A stretch of 11,419 nucleotides of DNA, from the NCBI GenBank assembly GCA_025351205.1, contig JANXWI010000446.1, positions 1-11,419 on the forward strand, read 5' to 3'. How positions within the stretch are numbered: the stretch's first letter is position 1; each line of letters starts with the position of its first letter. A program made the translations under genes and the position numbers. Under the pieces are notes generated by a model that saw nothing but the letters and a program-made list of their open reading frames with translations, was not told the origin of the DNA and made no database searches. Below, one piece after another: positions 1 through 6,397 of this stretch. The DNA comes from Deinococcus sp. Lineage in GTDB: Bacteria > Deinococcota > Deinococci > Deinococcales > Deinococcaceae.

Positions 1-175
1 TCGTGACGGTGTTCTTGAAAAACCTCGTTCCGTCGGTGTCCAGCGAGTCGAGCGCGATCTGTGACAGGCGCGCGATGGCGCAGGTGTCCTCCCATCCGTC
101 GTAGGAGTCCGCGTAGCCGCCCGATCGAGCGGGGCCGAGGCTGTCCACGTAGGCGAGCAGCGCAGAGCGCGTCAA
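1..175 (-). CDS. Hypothetical protein, N-terminal 58 codons (runs off the window)
   Basis: I do not recognise this gene. On the minus strand an open frame starts at TTG (175-173) and stays open to the window edge. It encodes 58 residues beginning MTRSALLAYVDSL and ending near FFKNTVT, with no stop. The TTG overlaps the TGA stop of the upstream gene (TTGA), and a GGAGGG Shine-Dalgarno-like stretch lies 4 nt before it, inside the last codons of that gene. Translation is therefore probably coupled, and the two genes likely form one operon. The visible part is soluble, mixed acidic and basic, rich in Ser, Asp and Ala, with no signal peptide or membrane segment. Third positions are GC-rich like the neighbours, which supports real coding. 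The function cannot be told from this fragment. Confidence 0.6.
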   Translation of the reverse strand, partial: MTRSALLAYVDSLGPARSGGYADSYDGWEDTCAIARLSQIALDSLDTDGTRFFKNTVT

Positions 176-1242
176 ACGCCCTCCAGCAAAAACGCCGTCG
201 CCAGCCCCGCCTGCGCGGCCTCCCTCGCCACCTTCGGGGTAAAGTTCAGCGCCAGCACTGCGCGGTAGGTCCGGGTCGCCAGGTCACGTTCACCCTGGGC
301 GTCTCGCACCTGCCCCAGCCGCGCCAGCACCAGCCCCGGCAGGCTGCGCTCATTCGTCAGGCCGTGCGCCGCCGCTTCCAGCAGGCTGCGAGCGCTCGGC
401 AGGTCGCCCACCGCGAGGTGAATGCCCGCCGCCGCGTACTGGAGTTCCGCTTTCGGGGTCAGGCGGTCCCCAGTGTCGCGCTCCAGGGCAGCCAGCAGAG
501 CCGAGAGGTCGTCGCTTTCGTGCAGCAGCAGCGCCCGGTCTGCCAGCGCCCGCAGCCGTGAGAACTCGCCGGGGGCGAAACTGGCCGCGTCCGGCAAGCT
601 GGCCTGTGGCAGCCGTTCCAGCAGACCTGGCAGGTCGTCCAGGGCCGCCAGAACCACACCCCCACTGTCGCCCAGTGCCGCTGCCAGCGTATCCAGCCGC
701 CGGGCCTGCCAGCGGGTGCCCGGTCCCTCTTCCAGCGCTTCCGCCAGCACCGCGTGGTAGGCCGCCAGCCCCGCCAGCATCTCCGGCGAGATCAGGCGTT
801 CAAGCGTCAGGCCGCCATGTAACAGGCCCTCCAGCTTGCGCTCGGCCTGCCCCGCCTGCCGGAGTCTGGCCTGCCCCTGCGGATACTGCTGCATGAAGCC
901 GCTCAGCTCGGCGTGTTCGGTCTCGGCCCAGGCCCAGTCGGGGGCCAGCTCGGTCACGCTCAGGCGGGCGGCGGCGAAGGTGTCGCGAGCCGGATGGTCG
1001 GGGTCGGAACCACTCAGCCACAGCACACCGGACACGCCCAGATGCAGGGCCAGCTCAGCCAGCGTGGCGGCGTTGTACTGGGGCTGGAGCCGCAGCAGGT
1101 CGCCCAGGTCGGGGATCAGGATCAGGGGGGCGGGGCGGGTCACTTGGTCTGGAGTGTAGCGCCCGGCGAGACCGCGTTGCCGCGCTTCATTGGGAATAAC
1201 CTTCAGCAGATTGGTCGGGATGCTCTCGGTCCTCTCAAACAT
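172..1242 (-). CDS. Hypothetical protein with C-terminal TPR-like helices
   Basis: A 356-residue soluble protein starting MFERTESIPT. No family is recognised with certainty. Residues about 39-105 form a mixed alpha/beta-looking segment (PLILIPDLGDLL, then SGVLWLSGSD). The middle is long Leu/Ala helix. Residues about 265-355 look like two or three helix-turn-helix repeats of tetratricopeptide type (AELQYAAAGIHLAVGDLPSA; LPGLVLARLGQVRDAQGERD). TPR regions usually serve protein binding, so a scaffold or adaptor role is possible but is inference. There is no signal peptide or membrane segment. The ATG at 1242 has no good Shine-Dalgarno sequence. Only about 50 bp separate the start from a MITE-like insertion at 1292-1446, so the native promoter may have been displaced or replaced. 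The stop overlaps the start of the next gene by 3 nt. Confidence 0.75.
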   Translation of the reverse strand: MFERTESIPTNLLKVIPNEARQRGLAGRYTPDQVTRPAPLILIPDLGDLLRLQPQYNAATLAELALHLGVSGVLWLSGSDPDHPARDTFAAARLSVTELAPDWAWAETEHAELSGFMQQYPQGQARLRQAGQAERKLEGLLHGGLTLERLISPEMLAGLAAYHAVLAEALEEGPGTRWQARRLDTLAAALGDSGGVVLAALDDLPGLLERLPQASLPDAASFAPGEFSRLRALADRALLLHESDDLSALLAALERDTGDRLTPKAELQYAAAGIHLAVGDLPSARSLLEAAAHGLTNERSLPGLVLARLGQVRDAQGERDLATRTYRAVLALNFTPKVAREAAQAGLATAFLLEGV

Positions 1243-1291
1243 TCAATCGCGCTTATTCGTTAAGTAGAACAGATTGAACAATTACAGCTGC

Positions 1292-1446
1292 CTAGTACAC
1301 CGTCAACCGATCAGGATGGGGGGTCAACTTCTGGCAAGTCATTGGATGCTCAGCCCGTTCACCCCCTCCCCAGCCCTCCCCCCTCAAGGGTGAGGGAGCG
1401 AAACGGCCTAAATTCACCCCGCCCTAATCGGTTGTCTATGCACTAG
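1292..1446. mobile_element. MITE-like element, 147 bp, with CTAG flanking duplication
   Basis: Two CTAG tetramers (1292-1295 and 1443-1446) flank 147 bp (1296-1442) whose ends are imperfect inverted repeats. The left end TACACCGTCAACCGATCAGG and the reverse complement of the right end TGCATAGACAACCGATTAGG agree at 19 of 26 positions over a slightly longer stretch, including an unbroken CAACCGAT. There is no coding capacity. The interior is a C/G-skewed tract containing the perfect small hairpin CCCTCA-AGGG-TGAGGG (about 1382-1397). CTAG fits the YTAR target duplication known for the IS5 group. A TA duplication of IS630 or IS427 type is equally compatible. The parent transposase is not in the window. 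The right CTAG shares its TAG with the terminal repeat of the neighbouring structured repeat. Confidence 0.6.
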
Positions 1447-1568
1447 AGCAGTTGTCCGAATTCCGGTACGAGAGAACTGCACTCTCGTCCCTGCATTCTC
1501 CCAACTGCTCGCCAAATTTACTCCCTCCGGTCGGTCAAAAAAAGAGAGCCTTTTTGACAAATGCTCTA
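1444..1568 (-). repeat. Structured intergenic repeat, copy 1 (two hairpins around a conserved core)
   Basis: The outer ends TAGAGCAGTTGTC (1444-1456) and GACAAATGCTCTA (1556-1568) are inverted repeats, 12 of 13 matching. Read on the minus strand it has three parts. First comes a hairpin with stem GTCAAAAA/TTTTTGAC (1534-1541, 1551-1558) and a 9-nt loop. Next is a spacer with core CCGACCGGAGGGAGTA (1519-1534). Last is a long two-tier hairpin with outer stem GAGCAGTTG/CAACTGCTC (1446-1454, 1502-1510), symmetric 14-nt internal loops, inner stem CGAGAG/CTCTCG (1469-1474, 1482-1487) and a 7-nt loop. The arms agree at 23 of 29 positions. The same architecture and core recur at 6554-6686, where the element interrupts a gene. 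It may be a mobile repeat, a structured RNA, or both. The minus strand is named because it aligns with copy 2. Confidence 0.65.
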
Positions 1569-1644
1569 TTTATCTCAATCAAAAAAGAGAAATCATATCG
1601 ATGGATGATCTAATTGACAAAATCCTCAGTCTGAATGCTCAATC
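1569..1644 (-). terminator. AT-rich tail with a weak candidate terminator for the MMPL gene
   Basis: This short stretch just after the MMPL stop is strikingly AT-rich against the GC-rich surroundings. On the minus strand a small stem ATCAT/ATGAT (1592-1596, 1605-1609; 8-nt loop) is followed by a T-rich run (TTCTCTTTTTTGATTGAGA, 1573-1591). That is the layout of an intrinsic terminator for transcription leaving the transporter gene, but the stem is short and AT-rich, so it would be weak. The next hairpin at 1534-1558 might add to termination. No open reading frame or promoter is convincing here. Confidence 0.3.
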
Positions 1645-3891
1645 TCAGTGCTCGATGTAGATTCTGGGCATGCGGCGCTCCAGCCACTTCGGCAGCCACC
1701 AGTTCCAGTCTCCGGCCAGCTTCAGGAAGCCGGGCACCAGCACCAGCCGCACCAGCGTGGCGTCGAGCAGCACCGCAGCGGCCAGCCCCAGGCCGATGGA
1801 CTTGTTGGCGACCACGCGCCCCACGATGAATGCAGAAAACACGATGAACATGATGGCGGCGGCGCTCGTGATGATGCGGGCCGTGCGCCCGACGGCCAGC
1901 ACGATGGCCTCTTCGTTGCTGGCCCCGCGCAGGTGTTCTTCCTGCACCCGCGAGAGCAGAAAAATCTCGTAGTCCATGCTCAGCCCGAACAGAATGGCGA
2001 ACAGCAGCAGCGGCAGCGCGCTGTCGAGCACGCCCGCCCCCTGCGGAATGCCCAGCAGCCCGGCCAGCACGCCGTCCTGCACCACCAGCACCACCACGCC
2101 ATAGGCCGCGCCCACCGTCAGGCTGTTCATCAGAATCGACTTGAGGGGAATGACCAGGCTGCGAAAGGCCACCGCCAGCACCACGAAGGTGGCCGCGAAG
2201 ACCACGCCGATGGCCAGCGGCGTAGCGCCCGTCAGGGCGCGGCTGAACTCGCGTTCGGCCACCGGCGCGCCGCCCAGCAGGTACGGCAGGCCCGAAACGT
2301 TCAGGCTGGTCCGCAGCCGCGCCTCGAAAGCGTCGATCTGGTCGGCCCGCAGGTAGCGCTCCGGAATCACGCTCAGGCGCAGGTACCGCCGGTCTGCCGA
2401 GACGCTGCGGCGGCTGAGCGCGGCGAGCTGGCCCACGTCGGCAGTGCCAGCGCCCGCGCCTTTCAGGTCACTGGCCCGCACGAAGGGAGAGATGACCGCC
2501 TGGACGCCCGGCAGGGCACGCAGGCGATCTGCGGCGCTGCGAAAGTTTCCCCGCACCTGCGGCCCGTAGCGCTGGTTTCCCAGGTCGAACACCACCTCGA
2601 AGCTCGACAGCAGGCCGCCCGCCCCCAGCTGCTGAATCTCTTGCAGGGCGTCGCGCGACTCGACGCCGGCGGTCAGGCCGTACGCTCCGGCGTACCCGGT
2701 CTTCAGGTGCAGCGCCGGAGACGCCAGGGCCAGCAGCAGCGCCGTGCTGCCCAGCACCGCCAGCCAGGGCCGCGCCGTGACCTTGCGGGCAAAGGCGGTC
2801 CAGCCCGCGCTGGCCTGCGGGTTCTGACTCCAGGTCAGCTTGAGCAGCCTGGGGTTTTTGAATCGGGGGCTGTTGACCCGTTCGCCCAGCAGCGCGAAAC
2901 AGGCGGGCAGGGCCGTGACGCTGCTCAGCACCGTCATGATCACCACCAGCACCCCGCCGTAGCCCATGCTCCGCACGAACGACAGCGGCGGAATGATCAG
3001 GGCGGCCAGCGCAATCGCCACGGTCAGGCCGCTGAAGGCCACGCTGCGCCCGGCGGTCAGGATGGTGCGGCGGGCGGCGGCAGACGCGTCTGCAAGGCCA
3101 CCGAGCTGTTCTCGTCTCAGCTCCTCGCGGAAGCGGTTGACCATCAGCAGCGCGTAGTCGATGCCAGCACCCAGCCCGATGAGCGTGATGACGCTCTGGG
3201 CAAACGTGGACACCGTGGTCAGGGTGGTCAGGCCGTACAGCCCGGCCATCGCCACGGTGATGCTCAGCACGCTCATCAGCAGCGGCAGCCCGGTGGCGAC
3301 CAGCGCTCCGAACACCAGCAGCAGCACCAGAGCGGTGAGCGGCAGGGCGGTGAACTCGCTGCGTTTGCTGTCGGACTCGGCAAACTGGGTAAAGTCGTCG
3401 GCAATCGCCTGCCCGCCCGTGAGCCGCACCGTAAATCCCGCCGCCTGCTGCCCCGCCGTATAGGCACGGATGGCCCGCAGCGCCGCCGACGCCCCAACCT
3501 TGAGCGGAATCTGGGCCAGCGCCAGGGTCTGTTTTCCGTCAGAACTGACCGCCCGGTAGCTGCTCACGGCGTCGTAACGGGTCACGCGCGACACGCCGGG
3601 CACCCGCCCTAACCCCGCCACGAAGCCGCCGTAGGCCGCCTGGAATCTCGGATCGTTCTCGGCCAGGGTGCTTTTCACCAGCAGCAGCACGGTGTTGGTG
3701 TCGCGCTCGCCAAAGTTGCGGGCCAGCAGGGCGCTCAGCCGGGCACTTTCCGAGTCGCTCAGGCTGCCGGGGTCGGCGCTCAGGCGGCCAGGAGCCTGGA
3801 GGGCAAACGGCAGAGAAACGAGCAGCAGCAGCCCCCAGAGGGCCAGCACCAGCCAGGGACGACGGGTCACGAAATGGGCGAGGGCGAGCAC
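1645..3891 (-). CDS. MMPL-family (RND superfamily) transporter
   Basis: A 748-residue inner-membrane protein with the duplicated MMPL layout: one N-terminal membrane helix (about 12-30), a large extracytoplasmic loop (about 35-180), five helices (about 184-335), a short cytoplasmic linker, then the same plan again (helix about 375-392, loop about 393-555, helices about 556-725). The charged motifs typical of proton-coupled members are present in both halves: GIDY at 243-246 (helix 4) and SMDY at 638-641 (helix 10), each followed by a basic cytoplasmic stretch. The C-terminal WNWWLPKWLERRMP is typical of the family. Members export lipids, hydrophobic compounds or drugs; the substrate here is unknown. 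The start is GTG at 3891 with no Shine-Dalgarno sequence. No other start lies between it and an in-frame TAA upstream, and it puts helix 1 correctly near the N-terminus. It is divergent from the phospholipase C-like gene. Confidence 0.93.
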   Translation of the reverse strand: MLALAHFVTRRPWLVLALWGLLLLVSLPFALQAPGRLSADPGSLSDSESARLSALLARNFGERDTNTVLLLVKSTLAENDPRFQAAYGGFVAGLGRVPGVSRVTRYDAVSSYRAVSSDGKQTLALAQIPLKVGASAALRAIRAYTAGQQAAGFTVRLTGGQAIADDFTQFAESDSKRSEFTALPLTALVLLLVFGALVATGLPLLMSVLSITVAMAGLYGLTTLTTVSTFAQSVITLIGLGAGIDYALLMVNRFREELRREQLGGLADASAAARRTILTAGRSVAFSGLTVAIALAALIIPPLSFVRSMGYGGVLVVIMTVLSSVTALPACFALLGERVNSPRFKNPRLLKLTWSQNPQASAGWTAFARKVTARPWLAVLGSTALLLALASPALHLKTGYAGAYGLTAGVESRDALQEIQQLGAGGLLSSFEVVFDLGNQRYGPQVRGNFRSAADRLRALPGVQAVISPFVRASDLKGAGAGTADVGQLAALSRRSVSADRRYLRLSVIPERYLRADQIDAFEARLRTSLNVSGLPYLLGGAPVAEREFSRALTGATPLAIGVVFAATFVVLAVAFRSLVIPLKSILMNSLTVGAAYGVVVLVVQDGVLAGLLGIPQGAGVLDSALPLLLFAILFGLSMDYEIFLLSRVQEEHLRGASNEEAIVLAVGRTARIITSAAAIMFIVFSAFIVGRVVANKSIGLGLAAAVLLDATLVRLVLVPGFLKLAGDWNWWLPKWLERRMPRIYIEH

Positions 3892-3932
3892 TTTGTCAGT
3901 AGAGCAGATACGGCGCGGCGAGAGTGGGCCGC

Positions 3933-3940
3933 TTTATACT
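3933..3940. promoter_or_regulatory. Overlapping divergent -10 boxes for the phospholipase and MMPL genes
   Basis: On the plus strand TATACT (3935-3940) ends 9 nt before the ATG at 3950, so transcription would begin at or next to the start codon (leaderless or nearly so). No Shine-Dalgarno sequence is seen before that ATG. On the minus strand the same bases read TATAAA (3938-3933), a good -10 box for the MMPL gene with a leader of roughly 35 nt. No convincing -35 box is seen for either. If both are used, the two polymerases would compete for the same site. Confidence 0.45.
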
Positions 3941-3949
3941 CCCCCGTAC

Positions 3950-4696
3950 ATGGGCACCTGGATCAGCCACTTCCGCGTCGCTGAGCGCCTGCTCGGGGCG
4001 TTGCCGGACCTCGGTCTGGCAGGCATCGACGCGCAGATGTTCGTGATCGGCAACGTCGCCCCCGACTCGGGGCGGCCCAACCACAACTGGACAACCTTCG
4101 ATCCACCCAAGAGTGTCACCCACTTCCTGAGGCCCGGTGAAGACGAGGGCCGGATTCGTGACCTGGCCTTCTACCGTGAATACGTGCAGCCCCTGGGCAC
4201 ACAGACGCCCCGGTTCAGCTTCATGCTCGGTTATTTCACGCATCTGGTGACCGACAACCTCTGGATGCACTTCATCGGGGAGGGCACCCAGGCCGCCTTC
4301 GAGTCTGAACTTGCAGTGGACCGGGCCGCCACCTGGGAGCGGGTGAAAGACGACTGGTACGGCCTGGATCATAAATACCTGCGCGACCATCCGGGCAACG
4401 TCTTCGAGCGGTACGTGGTCACGGCCTCCAACCCGCCGTCTCCCTTCGGCTTCCTGCCCAGCGACGCCATGGCTTACCGCCTGGACGACCTGCGCGAGTT
4501 TTACAGCGCCCCCGGCGAGTTCGTTCTGGACCGCCACTATCCGTATCTGGCCGAGGCCACGATGGACCGGGTGGTCGAGGACTGCGCCGACGCCATTCAG
4601 ACGCTGCTGGCACGCTTCCTGACAGGCGACGTTCCCGAGGACGCGGCGGTTTCTCTCAGGGTGCTGACGCTGCCCGGCCCTTATCCATTGCCCTGA
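3950..4696 (+). CDS. Zinc-dependent phospholipase C family protein
   Basis: A 248-residue protein of the bacterial zinc-dependent phospholipase C-like family (Pfam Zn_dep_PLPC). Evidence is the N-terminal MGTWISHFRVAERLL, then NVAPDS at 35-40, the HF motif near 58-59, and YFTHLVTDNLWMHF at 95-108. The ordered His and Asp residues H7, D39, H58, H98 and D102 are the likely metal ligands, although many members have no proven lipase activity. There is no signal peptide, so it is probably cytoplasmic. The ATG at 3950 is preferred over the longer upstream frame because the family begins at MGTW/MPS-type residues with the first His at about position 7, and because a TATACT box lies 9 nt upstream. 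It ends 4 nt from the convergent flavin reductase gene. Confidence 0.88.
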   Translation: MGTWISHFRVAERLLGALPDLGLAGIDAQMFVIGNVAPDSGRPNHNWTTFDPPKSVTHFLRPGEDEGRIRDLAFYREYVQPLGTQTPRFSFMLGYFTHLVTDNLWMHFIGEGTQAAFESELAVDRAATWERVKDDWYGLDHKYLRDHPGNVFERYVVTASNPPSPFGFLPSDAMAYRLDDLREFYSAPGEFVLDRHYPYLAEATMDRVVEDCADAIQTLLARFLTGDVPEDAAVSLRVLTLPGPYPLP

Positions 4697-4700
4697 ATCC

Positions 4701-5363
4701 CTACTTCTGCCCCTCCAGCCACTCCCGGTACGTCTGCCGCTCGATCTCGAAGGCGTCGCCGGTGCGGGTGTAGCCGCCGCGCCCGCCGATGCGGCCTATC
4801 AGGTGCAGGGCGGCGATATCGACGTGGTGGCGCTCCGGGTCGAGCAGCAGCCCGTCAGCAATGTGCATGCCCAGCACCTCGCCCAGCACGATGCGGTTGC
4901 GCCCGATGCTCAGGGTCTGCACCTCGCGGCACTCCAGGCTGACCGGGCTGGCCGCCACACGCGGAACCCCGACGAGCGTGCCGGGAACCAGTTCCAGCCC
5001 GGCCACGCCCGCCTCGTCGATACCGGGCGGAAAGTCAATGCCCGACAGGTTCATGGCCGCGCTCAGCTCCTCGCTGACCATGTTGACCACGAACTCGCCG
5101 CCGCCCTCCGTCCTGCCACCCAGGCCGCCCGGCCCGGCGATGTTGCGGGCGGTGTCCTTGGGCGTGCCGTCGGCGCGGTCACCGGGCGCGAACGCCACCA
5201 CGGGCGGATCGCTGCCCATCAGGTTGAAAAAACTGTAGGGGGCCAGGTTCACGCTGCCGCCCTGGTTCAGGGTGCTGACCCAGGCAATCGGGCGTGGCAC
5301 GACCACGGCGGTCAGCAGTTTGTAGCTGTCGGCAACGGACAGGCGGGCAAAGTCGTAGTGCAT
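4701..5363 (-). CDS. Flavin reductase family / FMN-binding split-barrel protein
   Basis: A 220-residue protein of the flavin reductase-like (DIM6/NTAB) family. These bind FMN in a split barrel and pass electrons from NAD(P)H, often to a partner oxygenase. The hallmarks are PRPIAWVST at 23-31, NLAPYSFFN at 39-47 (flavin phosphate and ring contacts), the KDTARNI segment at 69-75, GEFVVNMV at 89-96, and the C-terminal IGRIGGRGGYTRTGDAFEIER. Between KDTARNI and EFVVN there is a Gly-rich insertion (about 76-89, AGPGGLGGRTEGGG) where relatives usually have a short turn. It is probably a surface loop. No oxygenase partner lies nearby, so the substrate is unknown. The ATG at 5363 has no Shine-Dalgarno sequence, but a TAGCCT box lies 6 nt upstream. 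Confidence 0.9.
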   Translation of the reverse strand: MHYDFARLSVADSYKLLTAVVVPRPIAWVSTLNQGGSVNLAPYSFFNLMGSDPPVVAFAPGDRADGTPKDTARNIAGPGGLGGRTEGGGEFVVNMVSEELSAAMNLSGIDFPPGIDEAGVAGLELVPGTLVGVPRVAASPVSLECREVQTLSIGRNRIVLGEVLGMHIADGLLLDPERHHVDIAALHLIGRIGGRGGYTRTGDAFEIERQTYREWLEGQK

Positions 5364-5369
5364 GGGTGC

Positions 5370-5375
5370 AGGCTA
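5370..5375 (-). promoter_or_regulatory. Leaderless-type -10 box (TAGCCT) of the flavin reductase gene
   Basis: On the minus strand TAGCCT is followed by GCACCC and then the ATG at 5363. A TANNNT box 6 nt before a start codon, with no ribosome binding site, is the pattern known for leaderless genes in Deinococcus. No -35 box is evident. Confidence 0.45.
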
Positions 5376-5449
5376 CCCGAACGCAGAGGGCAGGACCGTG
5401 AATTCCTGATCTGACCTTGAGACTCGGCGCAGGCCATGACCCGCCTCAC

Positions 5450-5491
5450 TACAATGGACCCAGATTCGGCACACACTTCAGCCCCCGGAGG
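5450..5491 (+). promoter_or_regulatory. Candidate promoter (TACAAT) and Shine-Dalgarno (GGAGG) of the metallopeptidase gene
   Basis: TACAAT (5450-5455) matches TATAAT at five of six positions and would give a leader of about 35 nt. TTGAGA at 5417-5422 is 27 nt away, too far to be its -35 box. GGAGG (5487-5491) lies 5 nt before the ATG at 5497. This fixes the start against longer reading frames that begin upstream in other phases, and makes this one of the few clearly leadered genes in the window. Confidence 0.5.
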
Positions 5492-5496
5492 CAGAC

Positions 5497-6393
5497 ATGG
5501 ACTGGCAGAACCTTCCCAGCAGCAACAATGTAGAAGACCGGCGCGGCAGTGGCGGCGGTGGCGGCATCGGCCTCGGCGGCGGGGCCATCGGCGGCGGCGC
5601 GGCGCTGATCATCGCGCTGCTGGGCTGGTTTTTCGGGTTCGACACCAGTTCCATCACCGGGGGCGGTCAGACGCAGCAGCCGCAGGTCCAGTCCCGGCCA
5701 TCCCAGACACAGGGGGGCCAGACTCAAGGGGGGCAGACACAGGGCGGTCAGCAGGACCGGAGCGGCCAGTTCGTGAGCAAGATTCTGGGCAGCACCGAAC
5801 AGGTCTGGGGCGACGTGTTTCAGAAAAACGGGCGGACGTATCAGCCGCCGCGTCTGGTGCTGTTTTCAGGCGCGGTCAACAGCGCCTGCGGTCAGGCCAG
5901 CAGCGCCGTAGGACCGTTTTACTGTCCCAGTGACCGGAAGGTCTACCTCGACACCGACTTTTTTGCCCTGATGCAGCGGCGGCTGGGCGGCGGCGGCGAC
6001 TTCGCCGACAGCTACGTGATCGCCCACGAGATCGGGCACCACGTCCAGAACCTGCTGGGCATCTCCGACAAGGTGGACCGCGCCCAGCGCAGCGCCCGCA
6101 GCGAGGCCGCCGCCAACCGCTACTCGGTGGGCCTGGAGCTTCAGGCCGACTGCTTTGCCGGGGTCTGGGGCAACCGCACCCAGTCACAGACCAACCTGAG
6201 CCAGCAGGACGTGCAGAGCGCCATCAACACCGCCACGGCCATCGGCGACGACGCGCTTCAGAAGCAGTCGCGGGGCACGGTGGTGCCCGACTCGTTCACG
6301 CACGGCAGCTCCCAGCAGCGCGTGAGCTGGTTCATGACCGGCTTCAGGAGCGGCGACCCCGGCAAGTGCGACACCTTCAACGGCGCGATCTGA
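5497..6393 (+). CDS. KPN_02809/YpfJ-type neutral zinc metallopeptidase
   Basis: A 298-residue membrane-anchored protein of the YpfJ (putative neutral zinc metallopeptidase) family, close to the usual length of just under 300. It has a short hydrophilic N-terminus and a Gly-rich segment (18-34) running into one membrane helix (about 35-48, ALIIALLGWFFGF). A low-complexity linker (55-90) follows with tandem TQGGQ units. The catalytic domain carries HEIGH at 177-181 with its two zinc His and the catalytic Glu, and ELQADCFAG at 214-222 for the third ligand. Four Cys (131, 143, 219, 291) could form disulphides if the domain is extracytoplasmic. The substrate is unknown. A GGAGG lies 5 nt upstream. 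It ends 4 nt before the broken MOSC gene, which may once have been co-transcribed. Confidence 0.92.
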   Translation: MDWQNLPSSNNVEDRRGSGGGGGIGLGGGAIGGGAALIIALLGWFFGFDTSSITGGGQTQQPQVQSRPSQTQGGQTQGGQTQGGQQDRSGQFVSKILGSTEQVWGDVFQKNGRTYQPPRLVLFSGAVNSACGQASSAVGPFYCPSDRKVYLDTDFFALMQRRLGGGGDFADSYVIAHEIGHHVQNLLGISDKVDRAQRSARSEAAANRYSVGLELQADCFAGVWGNRTQSQTNLSQQDVQSAINTATAIGDDALQKQSRGTVVPDSFTHGSSQQRVSWFMTGFRSGDPGKCDTFNGAI

Positions 6394-6397
6394 AGTC

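Noticed and set aside
1534..1558. GTCAAAAA/TTTTTGAC hairpin as a stand-alone intrinsic terminator
   Set aside because: The stem is AT-rich and not followed by a separate T-run. It is better explained as the first hairpin of the structured repeat.
1648..3612. Long plus-strand open frame (654 codons) opposite the MMPL gene
   Set aside because: It is Gln/His/Arg-rich low-complexity sequence exactly antisense to a clear MMPL protein. GC bias at third positions removes stops from this phase.
3668..3949. N-terminal extension of the phospholipase-like frame from 3668
   Set aside because: It would run antisense through the start of the MMPL gene, is Ser/Arg-rich, and the family starts at MGTW with a His at residue 7. 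The TATACT box supports 3950.
3896..4537. Minus-strand frame of 213 codons over the phospholipase-like gene
   Set aside because: It is a shadow of the conserved plus-strand protein with MGTW, NVAPDS and YFTHL motifs; the antisense frame has no family features.
5417..5455. TTGAGA plus TACAAT as a standard sigma-70 promoter
   Set aside because: The spacer is 27 nt, far from the usual 16-18, so only the TACAAT box was kept as a candidate.
5436..5933. Plus-strand frame of 165 codons overlapping the YpfJ-type gene
   Set aside because: It is an out-of-phase Arg/Gly/Gln-rich shadow. The GGAGG at 5487 and the HEIGH protein fix the true frame.
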